A stretch of 64,000 bases of DNA from Artemia franciscana (lineage: Eukaryota > Arthropoda > Branchiopoda > Anostraca > Artemiidae), in assembly GCF_032884065.1 (NCBI RefSeq), contig NW_027062616.1, positions 434,001 to 498,000 on the forward strand, written 5' to 3'. The notes under the pieces were generated by a model. That model did no database searches. It was not told the DNA's origin and saw only the letters and a program-made list of their open reading frames with translations. A program made the translations under genes and the position numbers. Positions 52,536-63,800 of this stretch are shown here, one piece after another; position 1 is the first letter of the stretch; each line of letters opens with the position of its first letter.

Positions 52536-54192
52536 CTATTAAATAAAAAAAACAAGTTTTTTTAAATGAAAGTAAGGAGCAACATTAAAACTTAAAACGA
52601 ACAGAAATTACTCCGTATATGAAAGGGGCTTTTCCTCCTCAACGCCCCGCTCTTTACGTTAAAGTTTGACTCTTTCTCTTAACTCTATTTTTAAAACAGT
52701 AAGAAACTTTAGCGTAAAGAGCGGGGCGTTGAGGAGGAAAATCCCCTTTCATATACGGAGTAATTTCTGTTCGTTTTAAGTTTTAATGTTGCTCCTTACT
52801 TTCATTTAAAAAAACTTGTTTTTTTATTTAATTTATGGACGTTTTTGAATTGATGCATGTTTTGTCTTGGATCATATTAATTAATTGCAATTAATAGGAA
52901 GATTTTGAGAAAAAAGGAGCGAGGGAAAATGGCTAGTTGCCCTCCAATTTTTTGATTACTTAAAAAAGCAACTAGAACTTTTAATTTTTTACAAACTTTT
53001 TCATTGATAAAAATATACGTAACTCACGAATTAATTTACGTAACAAACTTCTATATTCGTATGCTTTTATTGCGTGTATGAGGGGGCTCAACCCTCGTCG
53101 ATACCTCGCTCTTTACCCTAAAGCTTGAATTTTGTCCCAATTCCTTAAGAATGAGCTCTGAATCATAAAGGTCGTAGAATAAATAGTTGAAATTACTAAA
53201 AATACTTTAGTGTAAAGAGTGAGGTATAGCGAGGAGATACCCCTTCATATGCATAATAATTTTTGTTCGTTTTAAGTTTTAATGCTGCTCCTTACTTTCA
53301 GTAGAAAAAACTTTTCATATTTATTTTTTCATTGTTTTTTCAAATAATGCTAGAAAATCCTGCGCCCCCTTCATTGAAATTCTCTTCCCCCATGACAAGT
53401 TTCTCCATTGAAATATCCTCCCACGTAACCTCCCCTCAAATGTCCCCCTAAACAAAGAAATATCCCCCTGAAAACGTCTGTACACTTACCAGTAACCATT
53501 ACTATATGTAAACACAGGTTAAAGTTTGTAACTTGAAGCCCCTCCCACGGGGACTGCGGGGGAGTAAGTCATCCCTAAAGACATAGTTATTAGGCTTTTC
53601 GACTATGGTGAATAAAATGGCTATCTCAGAATTTTGATCCGGTGAATTTCGGGAAAAAATGAGCGTGGGAGGGGGCCTAGGTACCCTCCAATTCTTTTGG
53701 TCATTTAAAAAGTACACTAGAACTTTTAATTTCAGTTAAAATGAGCCCTCTTGCAACATTCTAGGACCACTCAGTCGATAAGATTACCCCTGGGAAAAAA
53801 ACAAAAAAACAACAAAAAAACAAATAAACACGCATCCGTGATGCGTGTTTATTCTGGCAAAAAATGCGAAATTCCACATTTTTGTATATAGGAGCTTCAA
53901 ACTTCTACAATAAGGTTCTCTGATAAGCTGAATCTGATAGTGTGATTTTCGTTAAGATTGTATGACTTTTAGGGGGTATTTCCCCCTATTTTCTGAAATG
54001 AGGCAAATTTTATCAGGCTCGTAACTTTTGATCGGTATAACTGATCTTGATGAAACCTATATATTTAAAATCAGCATTAAAATGCGATTATTTTTATGTA
54101 ACTATTGGTATCAAAATTCCATTTTTTAGAGTTTCGGTTACTACTGAGCCGGGTCGCTCCTTACTACAGTTCGTTACCACTAACTGTTTGAT
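52536..54192 (+). repeat. Family B copy, full length
   Basis: About 1.65 kb. Part 1 (52536-52840) is one large palindrome with arms of ~125 bp around a ~40-base spacer. Part 2 holds a second palindrome near 53077-53255 (TGAGG-GGCT-ACC-TCG / mirrored). Part 3 runs to the end block GGGTCGCTCCTTAC and the damaged hairpin CAGTTCGTTACCACTAACTG. GTAAGGAGC near the start and GCTCCTTAC near the end are inverted. It has no conserved coding frame, and no target duplication was identified. Confidence 0.88.
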
Positions 54193-55009
54193 ATCCTTAA
54201 TTTCCGTTAGATATCAGTTAGAATTTTAATACAAAAACCTGAAGAAGTGGTGCTTCTATTAAGATCATTGTTCATTATTGTTTCATTACGATTGATCTAT
54301 CATTTAAATCTATTTTCCATGTTCTATTAATGTTTATTTTTTAGTTTTAAGGTAATAAGGAAATAGGGCATTCTCTGTCTCTTTCTTTCCCTCTCTCCCC
54401 CCTCTTTCTCACTTAAACTTTGCATATTTTTTTTACCAGGAATGAAAATGGAGGAATGATGTTATATTGCCCTATTTGAACTTCCTGGGATCAGAAGATG
54501 TTTGAACAAAACGATGGAAGTCGTCATGGAACCAGAAATTCCAATCCAAGATGAGGTGAAGAAGCGAGAAGTGGGGAAGCACGATGTGAAGAAATAAATG
54601 ATATTGTATTATTGTTATTATTAAATTAAAATTTTTCTACATTGAAAATGTTTTTTTTTTATTAAATGGTATTAAAATTCCATTCTCGATGTTTTTTAAT
54701 ATAATACATTTAAAATCCCGCTTGACATTCACTAAGTGTAGGAAACATATAAAAAATGTAAACCGGTTTACTTAACTAGTCATTCCTCTTATTCAGTGAA
54801 GATTGAATATATGCTAATAAGATGTCCCGTCTGTAATATGCAATGAGGCTCAGGCTATAATCTTTAGAGCCTCAGGCCTAAGTTTCCCATACTACTTACA
54901 TGGTTTAGTTTTTTCCCTAACATTCAAAGGGTCATATATTGACTAAGTGGAATATAGGTTCTGAGGGAATTACAGGTTCCTTTTATTGTAAGAACGACTG
55001 GTCTTAATG
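54193..55009. other. unrecognised, with a terminal-exon candidate
   Basis: A long pyrimidine tract (54375-54437) ending in TTTTACCAG precedes 54440. In phase 2 the segment reads NENGGMMLYCPI then stop; in another frame a longer run (CLNKTMEVVMEPEIPIQDEV) ends in TAA at 54595, overlapping AATAAA, but it is closed upstream by TGA. Acceptor-like structure only; no partner exon was identified. Confidence 0.25.
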
Positions 55010-56662
55010 GGAATTAAATAAAAAAAAAGTTTTTTTAACTGAAAGTAAGGAGCGACATTAAAACTTAAAACGAACAGAAATTACTTCGTATATGAAAGGG
55101 GCTGCCTCCTCATCAACCTCCCGCTCTTTACGCTAAAGTTTGACTCTTTCTCTCAACTCTACTTTTTAAAACAGTAAAAAACTTAGCGTAAAGATTGGGG
55201 CGTTGATGAGGAAGCAGCCCCTTTCACATACGAAGTAATTTCTGTTCGTTTTCAGTTTTAATGTCGCTCCTTACTTTCAGTTAAAAAAAATTGTTTTTTT
55301 TTTTATTTAATTTCTGAACGTTTTTGAATCAATGCATGTTTTGATTTTGGCTCTCCGCAGATGAATAATTAAAACGAAATTTGCATATTTATTTTTTGGC
55401 TAAATGGCTTTCTCATAGTTTTGATCGAATTATTTTGAAAAAAGGAGGGGGGAGGAGGCCTGGTTGTCCTCCAATACTTAAAAAAGGTAATTATGATTTT
55501 TGATTTTTTACGAACGTTTTTATCAGTAAAAGATATACGTAACTTACAAATTAGCTTATGTAACGAACTTCTGTATTCTCATGTTTTTATTACGTATATG
55601 AGCGGGTTCACCCACTCTTCAGTACCTTGTTCTTTACACTAAGCTAAAAAAATTTCCCAATTCCTTAAGAATGACCCCTGAATCACAAAAGCTGTAGAAT
55701 AAATAGTTGAAATTACAAAAAATACTTTAGCGTAAAGAGCGAGTTATTAGGAAGAGGTGAGCCCCTCGTATGCGTAATAATTTCTGTTCGTTTTAATTTT
55801 TAATGCTGCTCCTTACTTTCAGTTGAAAAAACTTCTTTACATTTATTTTTTCATTGCTTTTTTTTAATAATGCTAGAAAATCCTGCACTACCTTCATGGA
55901 AATTTTCTTCCCCCATGACAAATTTCTCTGTGGAAAGTTCCCCCAACATATCCCCCTCTTCTCAACCCCTCCCCCACCAAAAATCCCCTGAAAACGTCTG
56001 TACACTCCCATATAACCATTACTATATGTAAGCACTGGTCAAAGTTTGTAACTTGTAGCCCCTCCCACGGTGACTGTGGGGGAGCAAGTTGTCCCCAAAG
56101 ACATAGTTGTAAGGTTTTTTCACTACGATGAATAAAATGGCTATCTCAGAATTTTGATCCGGTGACTTTGGGAAAATAATTAGCATGGGAGGGGGCCTAG
56201 GTGAACTCCAATTTTTTTGGTCACTTAAAAAGGGCACGCAACATTCTAGGACCACTGGGTCGATACGATCACCCCTGGGAAAACAAAAACAAACAAATAA
56301 ATAAACACGCATCCGTGATCTGCCTTCTGGCAAAAATACAAAATTCCACATTTTTGTAGGTAGGAGCTTGAAACTTCTACAATAGGGTTCTCTGATACGC
56401 TGAATCTGATGGTGTGATTTTCGTTAAGATTCTCTGAACTTTAGGGGGTGTCTCTCTCTATTTTCTAAAAAAAGGCAAATTTTCTCAGGCTCGTAACTTT
56501 TGATGGCTAATACTAAACTCGATGAAACTTATATATTTAAAATCAGCATTAAAATGCAATTCTTTTGATGTAGCTATTGGTATCAAAATTCTATTTTTTA
56601 GAGTTTTGGTTACTATTGAGCCGGGTCGCTCCTTACTACAGTTCGTTACCACGAACTGTTTG
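55010..56662 (+). repeat. Family B copy, full length
   Basis: Starts 'aattaaataaaaaaaaag', first palindrome to about 55310, second palindrome about 55595-55770, perfect end hairpin CAGTTCGTTACCACGAACTG at 56639-56658. Open frames on the minus strand match frames in other copies and are repeat by-products. Confidence 0.88.
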
Positions 56663-57800
56663 AAAAGCTAACCATCAAAGTTATATGGTACCTTACAAAT
56701 CAAATATAGGGATATTAACTACCTCTTAATTAAGAAAATCAATGTGATTTTCAAAAGCAAATACACTTTAAGGCCCTTTTCAACTGATGCCCTATTAAAC
56801 AGTAGATATTTATGGGGGGTAGTCCCTGTATTTTTACGACAAACCAGAAATTATTATTAAAAACGAACAAATATTTTAATAAAAAACAAGTATTTTTCAA
56901 TAGAAGGGATGGACGACAGCAAAAGCTAAAACAAACAAACAAAAATTATTCTGTAAATAAGGAGGGGGGGATATCACTGTCTCAATTCAGACACACTTTT
57001 TGCTCAAAAGTTTAAGCTTACCCCTAATATTTCAAAAACAAGTACCTGATATAAAGCCGTATCCAGGGAAGAGTTAGAGGGTTTGAACCGTCCCCCTAAA
57101 TGTTTGTCCGACTCGCAAAAACGTTACAAAAATGAATATAAAGAATTTATTGTGTGTCTTTTTGTAAGACCCCTCCCCCCGAAAGACAATCCTTTTGTAC
57201 CCCCCCCCCCCAGAAAAAATCTTGGATACGGCCCTGACTCTAGCGCACGAGCGATGTTACGGGAATGGAATATCTTATTGATTCGCATAAGCTTCATACA
57301 ATAAATTTTTTTTTGTTCAAATGTTTGAAAGGCAATTAATAAATATAACCCATGTAATTACCAAAATTAATTATACATGTTACATGAAAAAAGTTTTCAT
57401 AAGTAGTAGTAAACTTTTAGCTTAATTGATGGGGGAGCAGCAGCCTGCCTCATTTGAAGGATGGTATGTTTATTTTAAAGTTGCAGTCTACTTTTTTTCT
57501 AAAAAAAATTTCGTTTTTTTCATTTAACCTTAGGCATTACCGTTTTTATTCGTATTTTGTCATTATTGAAAGGCGCTCTTTTAGCCTTTGAAACTTGATG
57601 ATCAAATCATGTTTGGTTCAACTAGATTAGGTCACAACATTGACACCTGCCAATATTCATTCTATACTGTTCTTTATCATGGAGTAATCTTATTCTTTCT
57701 TGAATTTATATATGTTTATATCTTTTTTTGACATAGCCTTTTAGTTATCATCGATTGCTTGCGTCTATCGATCTAGAATTTTAAATCCGCCCCGTTAGAC
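56663..57800. other. AT-rich, nothing firm
   Basis: 57060-57240 has poly-C tracts and 'cttggatacggccctgac', distantly like 33835-34145. No supported gene. Confidence 0.4.
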
Positions 57801-57901
57801 TCCCCTTACCCCCCGAGGGGCGCCTTACGCCGAGGGGAAAGGCATCCAAAGTAGAACGAACGGAACTGAACTAGTCGGTGAATTGTCTTCAATTAGAAAG
57901 A

Positions 57902-58244
57902 ATGTTTCAGGTTGAATTTTTAGAATCTGAGCGTGGTCACAGAAAGGTGGCTTTAGATGGTTTCATTTATGTAAAACAAAAAGAATTACTCGGTGGAGTG
58001 GTTAGTTATGAATGTGATAGACGGCGAAAAAGGAAAAATGTTGAAAGCGAATTGCAATGCCGTGCTAAAATTAAAATTCTGAACAATATTCTCATTGGAC
58101 GACTTCACGATCATACCCACCCTCCTGATCCAGCTAGGGTTGAAGCAAGACGAAGAGTTTCATTTTTGAATAGCAGTTTATCATCAGAGGCAATCGAAAT
58201 GCCGGAAGTAATAACTACAGAGCCCCAGGTTGATATAATGAGAA
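57902..58244 (+). CDS. FLYWCH-type zinc finger protein, first exon
   Basis: ATG at 57902 (context AAGAATGTT) opens 114 codons up to a GTAAGT donor at 58245. Residues 1-75 fit a FLYWCH finger: F in VEFLES, G in ERGH, L in VALDGF, Y in FIYVKQ, the W-x-C position occupied by YEC, C in LQCRAK and the H pair in HDHTHPPDP. The conserved Trp is replaced by Tyr. Known: FLYWCH domains bind DNA and also occur beside MULE/Phantom-type transposases. The rest of the protein would be in downstream exons, which I did not find before the window end; family B and piggyBac insertions lie there. An upstream GTG at 57878 is in frame but less likely. Host gene or transposon origin is undecided. Confidence 0.65.
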
Positions 58245-58710
58245 GTAAGTTTTACCTAATTAGCATGTTTTCGTAGTTAAATATTTAGTTTAAAAAATAG
58301 AATTTTAACTTAAAAGTATACCATCTAAAATGCTTACGGTTATGTTTTGAAATTTAACTTTATTTCCTTTGGGAAATGGTTCTTTTTTTTCACAAAAACT
58401 GTTTGCTAGGCCTGCTTTATTGAAGGATAAAGAGTTGACATTGATGTCTCTGGGCTCGTCTAAAGGAAACAATACACCTAGTAGTGTTAATTTGGGGATG
58501 ATTGCCCCCCATTATTTATTTGCCCCACCTCCTTAATTTAGGAAAATGTGGTTTTTTAGTATTTGCATTGAATTTGTTCCTCTTTAATTTTTTTTGAAAA
58601 ACGACAATCCACCAAAAATGTACGAAGTGGACAACTTTATGTCTTTTATGTAGGAATCAATATTTTTCGATTTTTAAGTGAAAATAGCCGGTAAATTTAT
58701 AGCAAACCAT
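58245..58710. other. intron-like sequence, nothing recognised
   Basis: AT-rich sequence after the FLYWCH donor; no acceptor with an open frame stood out. Confidence 0.4.
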
Positions 58711-58987
58711 ATAACTGGCTTTCGTGTAAAGTGAATATACCACTCGATGCCTTTTATTTATGCTCTTTACGAATATAATAATCGCTTCTACCGCAAATTC
58801 AGATATAACCACTTTTTAGCTCTTAAAAATGACGAATTTTCAAAAAATTAGGACAATTCATATAACTGACTTGCCAATAAAGTGAACATACCACTTGATG
58901 CCTTTTGTATGTCCTTTACGAATATAATAATCGCTTCTACCACAAATTCATATTTAAGCACTTTTTGAGCTCTTAAAAATGACGAAT
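58711..58987 (+). repeat. 151-bp tandem repeat x ~2, left arm of an inverted repeat
   Basis: Unit 1 from 58711 (ATAACTGGCTTTCG) and unit 2 from 58862 (ATAACTGACTTGCC) are collinear over 'accact-gatgcctttt', 'cctttacgaatataataatcgcttctacc-caaattca' and 'gagctcttaaaaatgacgaattt'. Family B starts at the end of unit 2. An inverted copy lies at 60788-60888. Confidence 0.85.
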
Positions 58988-59341
58988 TTCAAACAGTTCG
59001 TGGTAACGAACTGTAGTAAGGAGCGACCCGGCTCAATAGTAACCAAAAGTCTAAAAAATGGAATTTTGAAACCAATAGCTACATCAAAAGAATCGCATTT
59101 TAATGCTGATTTAAATATGTAAGTTTCATCAATTTTAGTCTTACCCATCAAAAGTTACGAGCCTGAGAAAATTTGCGTTATTTTAGAAAATAGGGGGAAC
59201 ACCCCCTAAAAGTCATAGAATCTTAAAGAAAATCACACCATCAGATTCAGCGTATCAGAGAACCCTACTGTAGAAGTTTCAAGCTCCTATCTACAAGAAT
59301 GTCGAATTTTGTATTTTTTGCCAGAAGGCAGATCACGATGC

Positions 59342-59384
<43 letters not shown>

Positions 59385-60692
59385 CCAGGGGTGATCGTAT
59401 CGACCCAGTTGTCCTAGAATGTTGCAAGAGGGCTCATTCTAACAGAAAAGAAAAGTTCTAGTGCCCTTTTTAAGTGACCAAAAAATTTGGAGGGCACCTA
59501 GGCCCCCTCCCACGCTAATTATTTTCCCAAAGTCAACGGATCAAAATTCTGAGATAGCCATTTTATTCAGCGTAGTCGAAAAACCTTATAACTATGTCTT
59601 TGGGGACGACTTTCTCCCCCACAGTCCCCGTGGGAGGGGTTACAAGTTCAAAACTTTGACCAGTGCTTACATATAGCAATGGTTATTGGGAAGTGTACAG
59701 GCGTTTTCAGGAGGATTTTTGGTTGGAGCCAGGGGTTGAGAAGAGGGGAATATGCTGGGGGAACTTTCCATCGACGAATTTGTCATGGGGGAAGAAAATT
59801 TCCATGAAGGGAGCGCAGGATTTACTAGCATTACTTAAAAAAAAAACAATGAAAAAGTTTTTTTCAGCTGGAAGTAAGCATCAGCATTAAAACTTAGAAC
59901 GAACAGAAATTATTACCCATATGAGGGGCTCACCTCCTCCTAATACCTCGCTCTTTTCGCCAAAGTATTTTTAGTAATTTCAACTATTTATTCTGCGGCT
60001 TTTGTGATTCAGGGGTCATTCTTAACGAATTGGGACAAAATTTAAGCTTTAGTGTAAAGAGCGAGGTACTCACGAGGGGGCGAACCCCCTCATATATGTA
60101 ATAAAAACATAAGAATACAAAAGTTCTTTACGTAAGCTAATTTATAAGTTATGTATATATTTTACTTATAAAAAGATTCGTAAAAAATTAAAAGTTCTAG
60201 TTGCCTTTTTAATTAACCGAAAATCGGAGGGCAACTAGGCTTCCTCCCCCGCTCTTTTTTTCTCAAAACCATTCGATCAAAATTATGAGAAAGCCATTTA
60301 GCCATAAAAAAATAAATATACAAATTTCGTTTTAATTATTCCTCTGCGGAGAGCCAAAATCAAAACGTGCATTGATTCAAAAACGTTCAGAAATTAAATA
60401 AAAAAAAACAAGTTTTTTAATCGAAAGTAAGGAGCAACATTAAAACTTAAAATGAACAGAAATTACTCCGTATATGAAAGGGGCTTTTCCTTCTCAACGC
60501 CCCGCTCTTTACACTAAAGTTTTTTACTGTTTTAAAATGTAGAGTTAAGACAAAGAGTCAAACTTTAGCGCAAAGAGCGGGGCGTTGAGAAGGAAAAGCC
60601 CCTTTCATATACGGAGTAATTTCTGTTCGTTTTAAGTTTTAATGTCGTTCCTTACTTTCATTTAAAAAATTGTTTTTTATTATTTAATTCAA
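58988..60692 (-). repeat. Family B copy, full length, reverse orientation
   Basis: End hairpin CAGTTCGTGGTAACGAACTG at 58994-59013, second palindrome near 59925-60095, first palindrome 60396-60690. A pure T run of about 38 bases (59347-59384) stands where other copies have a short mixed tract. Confidence 0.88.
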
Positions 60693-60766
60693 TTAAAGTA
60701 CGAGTTTTCCGTCGTCTCCGGCAAAATAATACTACGTTTTCTCCGTGCTAAAATTATTTATAATAC

Positions 60767-60786
60767 GGTTAGGTTGGGTTAGGTTA
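60767..60786 (+). repeat. short telomere-like run
   Basis: GGTTAGGTTGGGTTAGGTTA: four imperfect units of the arthropod TTAGG type. Confidence 0.4.
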
Positions 60787-60787
60787 A

Positions 60788-60888
60788 AAAATGCTTAAAT
60801 CTGAATTTGCGGTAGAAGCAATTATTATATTCGTTAAGAGCGTAAAAAAAGGCATCGAGTGGTATACTCACTTTTATACGAAAGCCAG
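60788..60888 (-). repeat. inverted copy of the 151-bp unit (right arm)
   Basis: 'atgcttaaatctgaatttgcggtagaagcaattattatattcgt' to ACGAAAGCCAG is the reverse complement of 58715-58805 and also of unit 2, with moderate divergence. The pair brackets the family B copy. Confidence 0.85.
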
Positions 60889-61106
60889 GGTAAAGTTCTA
60901 GTTAATTGACTTCTTGCTATCTCAGAAAGGGTGTAGGTTAGGAAAATGAAACTTTCAGGGATCAATCTTAAGACTAAATTATGTCCTGGAAAGGTATTGT
61001 GAAGCAACTACCTCCACTCCTTCTCCCTCTAGAGGGCCCTGACCTTTGATGACCTTTAGAAATATGTGTGTTATAAAAGTGAAACCTTGCAAAATATATC
61101 TTCTGC
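60889..61106. other. short spacer before the piggyBac element
   Basis: Nothing recognised. Confidence 0.5.
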
Positions 61107-61110
61107 TTAA

Positions 61111-61143
61111 CCCTTTCATGCCTGTGGTCACCATACGGATACC
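61111..61143 (+). repeat. piggyBac left terminal repeat
   Basis: Starts CCCTTTCATGCC right after TTAA and contains CCTGTGGTCACCATA, a variant of the internal repeat motif. Confidence 0.7.
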
Positions 61144-61303
61144 GCTCGCCTCCTATTTTTTTTCTCTCGACTCGACAAAGTCACAATCGTGATTTCTTTT
61201 CCACTAGATAGCGCTTGCTTGACTCTGTCGCGTTTGAATTTATTGTCCCTCAAGGCTTTACCTGAGCGGTCGAGCGAGCGTCCAAGTTTAGACAAAACAT
61301 AAA

Positions 61304-61358
61304 ATGTCGAAAAAGAGGAAAGGTGCAGATTTCGACCTCGATGACCTGGACGTTTCTG
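61304..61358 (+). CDS. piggyBac transposase, exon 1
   Basis: ATG at 61304 encodes MSKKRKGADFDLDDLDVS and stops at a TTTCTG/GTAAGT donor in phase 1. The KKRK start could serve as a nuclear signal. The phase matches the acceptor at 61736, where G plus CT gives Ala and the frame continues ADPSTSSDS. Confidence 0.7.
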
Positions 61359-61736
61359 GTAAGTTCAGAGCCTGATTATGATCTTATTTTGTAGCTAAGA
61401 ATGCGTTCTTTTGAATGATATATCACTAGTCTAATTTTGAGCTGTAGTTTAGCCGCAAACAAGGTTGCTAACGATCGGTTACCAAATGGTCACGTCAGGC
61501 ATTCAGTGCCAAACCATACCTAGGCAGATTTGTACAGCAAACGAGGCAGCAAGTCCTTTTTATGATCGGGAATAGGCACATTTTCTTTCTGTTCCTCCTT
61601 TTTACTGAAACAAGGGTAAAAGAGCTATTTTGTGGGATGCCTCAGGCAAGTGTTGAGGCCAATGGCCTATTTTATTGCAATATACTATTATTATTGTTAT
61701 TATTAAGTGATGCACTTACCTTAAATTTCTTTTCAG
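61359..61736 (+). other. intron of the piggyBac transposase gene
   Basis: 378 bp, GTAAGT to TTTCTTTTCAG. It carries the internal inverted repeat at 61477-61502. The open frame starting at 61562 is intron read-through upstream of exon 2. Confidence 0.65.
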
Positions 61737-63800
61737 CTGATCCAAGCACGAGCTCTGACTCCATGAGAGGACATGGTCCCAAGCCCTTGGAAGAGAGACT
61801 GATCAAGGAAAGAAGTAGAAGAGTTACCAAGAAAATGACTGCAGAAGAAGCAGCAAGGCTTTTATTCATACCTGATTGTGATTCAGATCTCGATATCTCT
61901 TCCGACGACGACGACCCAAACTGGGCACCAGACAATCCAGATCAAGAATTTCAGCCTTTACGTTCTCTCAACTGTTATGGCAATGAAGACGGAAGAGATG
62001 AAGAGGATATCGACCACACAGACGACATCCCTTTAGCAATGCTTGGCAGGTTCGAGTTAGACAATGGCGATGACACGGATCAATTCGATTGCCTCTCCCG
62101 GGCTTGAATGATACAACAGCGTCAAACAGTTCTTCAAGCACATCATCAGCACCAGTGTCAGCTTCTTCTGCAATACAGTCAGCAACAGTTACTGCACCTG
62201 CTGAACCCTTTGTCCTTACAAGAGCTCAAAAAAATGCTCCTTCCCAAGCAGTGGCCGGTCTAGTAACTCCAACTGATGCTCCTCAGGTCACGGCAAAACC
62301 AGTAGCAAAAACGAAGGTAGCGAAGGAGGCAAAGCAATACAAGTGGATAAAAACGGAGCCCGAACCTCGAAATATTACATGGAAGGGTTCTATGCCACAC
62401 TATGACGAGGTACAAACGCCCCTTGATCTCTTCCGAATGTTTATCACAGAAGACATTCTTTCAAATATTGTGGACCAAACGAATCTGAATACCATGGGAA
62501 AGAAGAATCTTGCTCTGAAACTTTCCCTTGAAGAGCTGCGCAGATTTCTTGGAGTTCAAATGCTTATGAGCATTCTCAAACTTCCGGCTATTAGAATGTA
62601 CTGGGAGAATGGAATACGATATTCCCCGGTGGCTGATACCATGAGCAGAGATAGGTTCATCAGCTTGAGGTCTTTTTTCCACATTTGTGATGACACCTTA
62701 ATGATACCGAAAGGGGAGGTTGGTCATGATAAACTGTTCAAGATCAGAAGACTATACGACGCATTCAGGGAGAATCTGAAAAAATAGACCCTGAAGAGAT
62801 CCAAAGTATTGACGAACAGATGATCCCATTCAAAGGAAGAATTGGATTTCGACAGTACTTGAAGGACAAGCCCCACTCGTGGGGTGTAAAGGTTTTCACG
62901 AGAGCCAGCATCAGCGGAATAGTGTATGACATAGAGATATATACAGGAAAAGGAGCTGTTGAAATTTCTGAACTTGGCCAAGGTACTGACGTTGTCCTTC
63001 GGCTTGTAGAAAATCTGCCAAGGTTCATGAACTTCAAGTTGTTCTTTGATAACTTCTATACTGGCATCGATCTCATTCACAAGCTCCGGGTTGAATATGG
63101 CATCGAGTCATGTGGTACGATACGCAGCAACAGAATGAGGGGCGCTGTTCTAGATACCGACGCCAACATGAAGAAGAAAGGACGAGGGTCAGTGGACTTC
63201 CGTTTTGAAAGACATTCAGAAGTATCGGTAGTAAAATGGTATGACAACAAACTAGTCCATTTGGCTTCTTCATACTGTGCAGTCACCCCAATTGATAAGT
63301 GTCAGAGATGGGATGGCACAACACGGAAATACGTCGAAGTTGATCGCCCCCGAATCGTCCGTGACTACAACAAATCAATGGGGGGCGTAGATCTTGCTGA
63401 CATGTTCCTGGAGCTTTACAGGACTGACATTCGCTCTAAGAAATGGTATATGAGGATTGTGTACTACTTCTTTGACATGGCTGTGAACAACGCCTGGCTG
63501 ATACACCGCCGACAGTGTAAGCAGATCAATGTTCAGCACATGTCTCTGCTGTACTTCAAAATGGACATTGCTCGTGGGTTGGTTCTTACTGGCGTATCTC
63601 AAAGTCCTCGAGTTGGAAGACCATTCTTATCAGTGACCAAGCGCAATACGACTACCTCGCGAGACGGGATGCCTTCGGAATCAGTGAGGTTTGACCAGAC
63701 CTCGCATTTTCCGGATACGACTGAAAAGGGAAGGTGTCGCTATGAGAAGTGCGTTAGGGGTGGAACCAGTCGAATCATTTGTTCGAAGTGCAAAGTTTGA
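61737..63800 (+). pseudogene. piggyBac (PGBD-like) transposase, exon 2, two frameshifts
   Basis: Segment 1 to about 62085: acidic N-terminus (DCDSDLDISSDDDDPNW). Segment 2 (about 62089-62784): Ser/Ala/Thr linker, then DDE_Tnp_1_7-type sequence (LDLFRMFITEDIL, RYWENG-like MYWENGIRYS, MSRDRFISLRSFFHICDD). Segment 3 (about 62785-63800): SIDEQMIPFKGR, VYDIEIYTG with the first catalytic Asp, LFFDNFYT with the second, NKSMGGVDLADMF with the third, SKKWYMRIVYYFFD, and a C-terminal Cys cluster (CRYEKC, CSKC). Each frame change equals one missing base. The second is at a run of six A (62779-62784), where one more A would keep the frame. All catalytic acids are intact, so damage is slight and might partly be assembly error. 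Closest in style to PGBD2/3/4 proteins. Confidence 0.9.

Noticed and set aside
53502..53717. Recurring minus-strand frame in family B copies (also 56022-56351, and + strand 59461-59676)
   Set aside because: Similar peptides only reflect copies of the same repeat, with frame breaks and stops between copies; no start context, motif or intron pattern supports a gene. The shared frame is kept as a test in the findings.
61562..61736. Upstream start for the piggyBac transposase
   Set aside because: The segment is intron with a clear TTTCTTTTCAG acceptor at 61736, and exon 1 at 61304 fits in phase.
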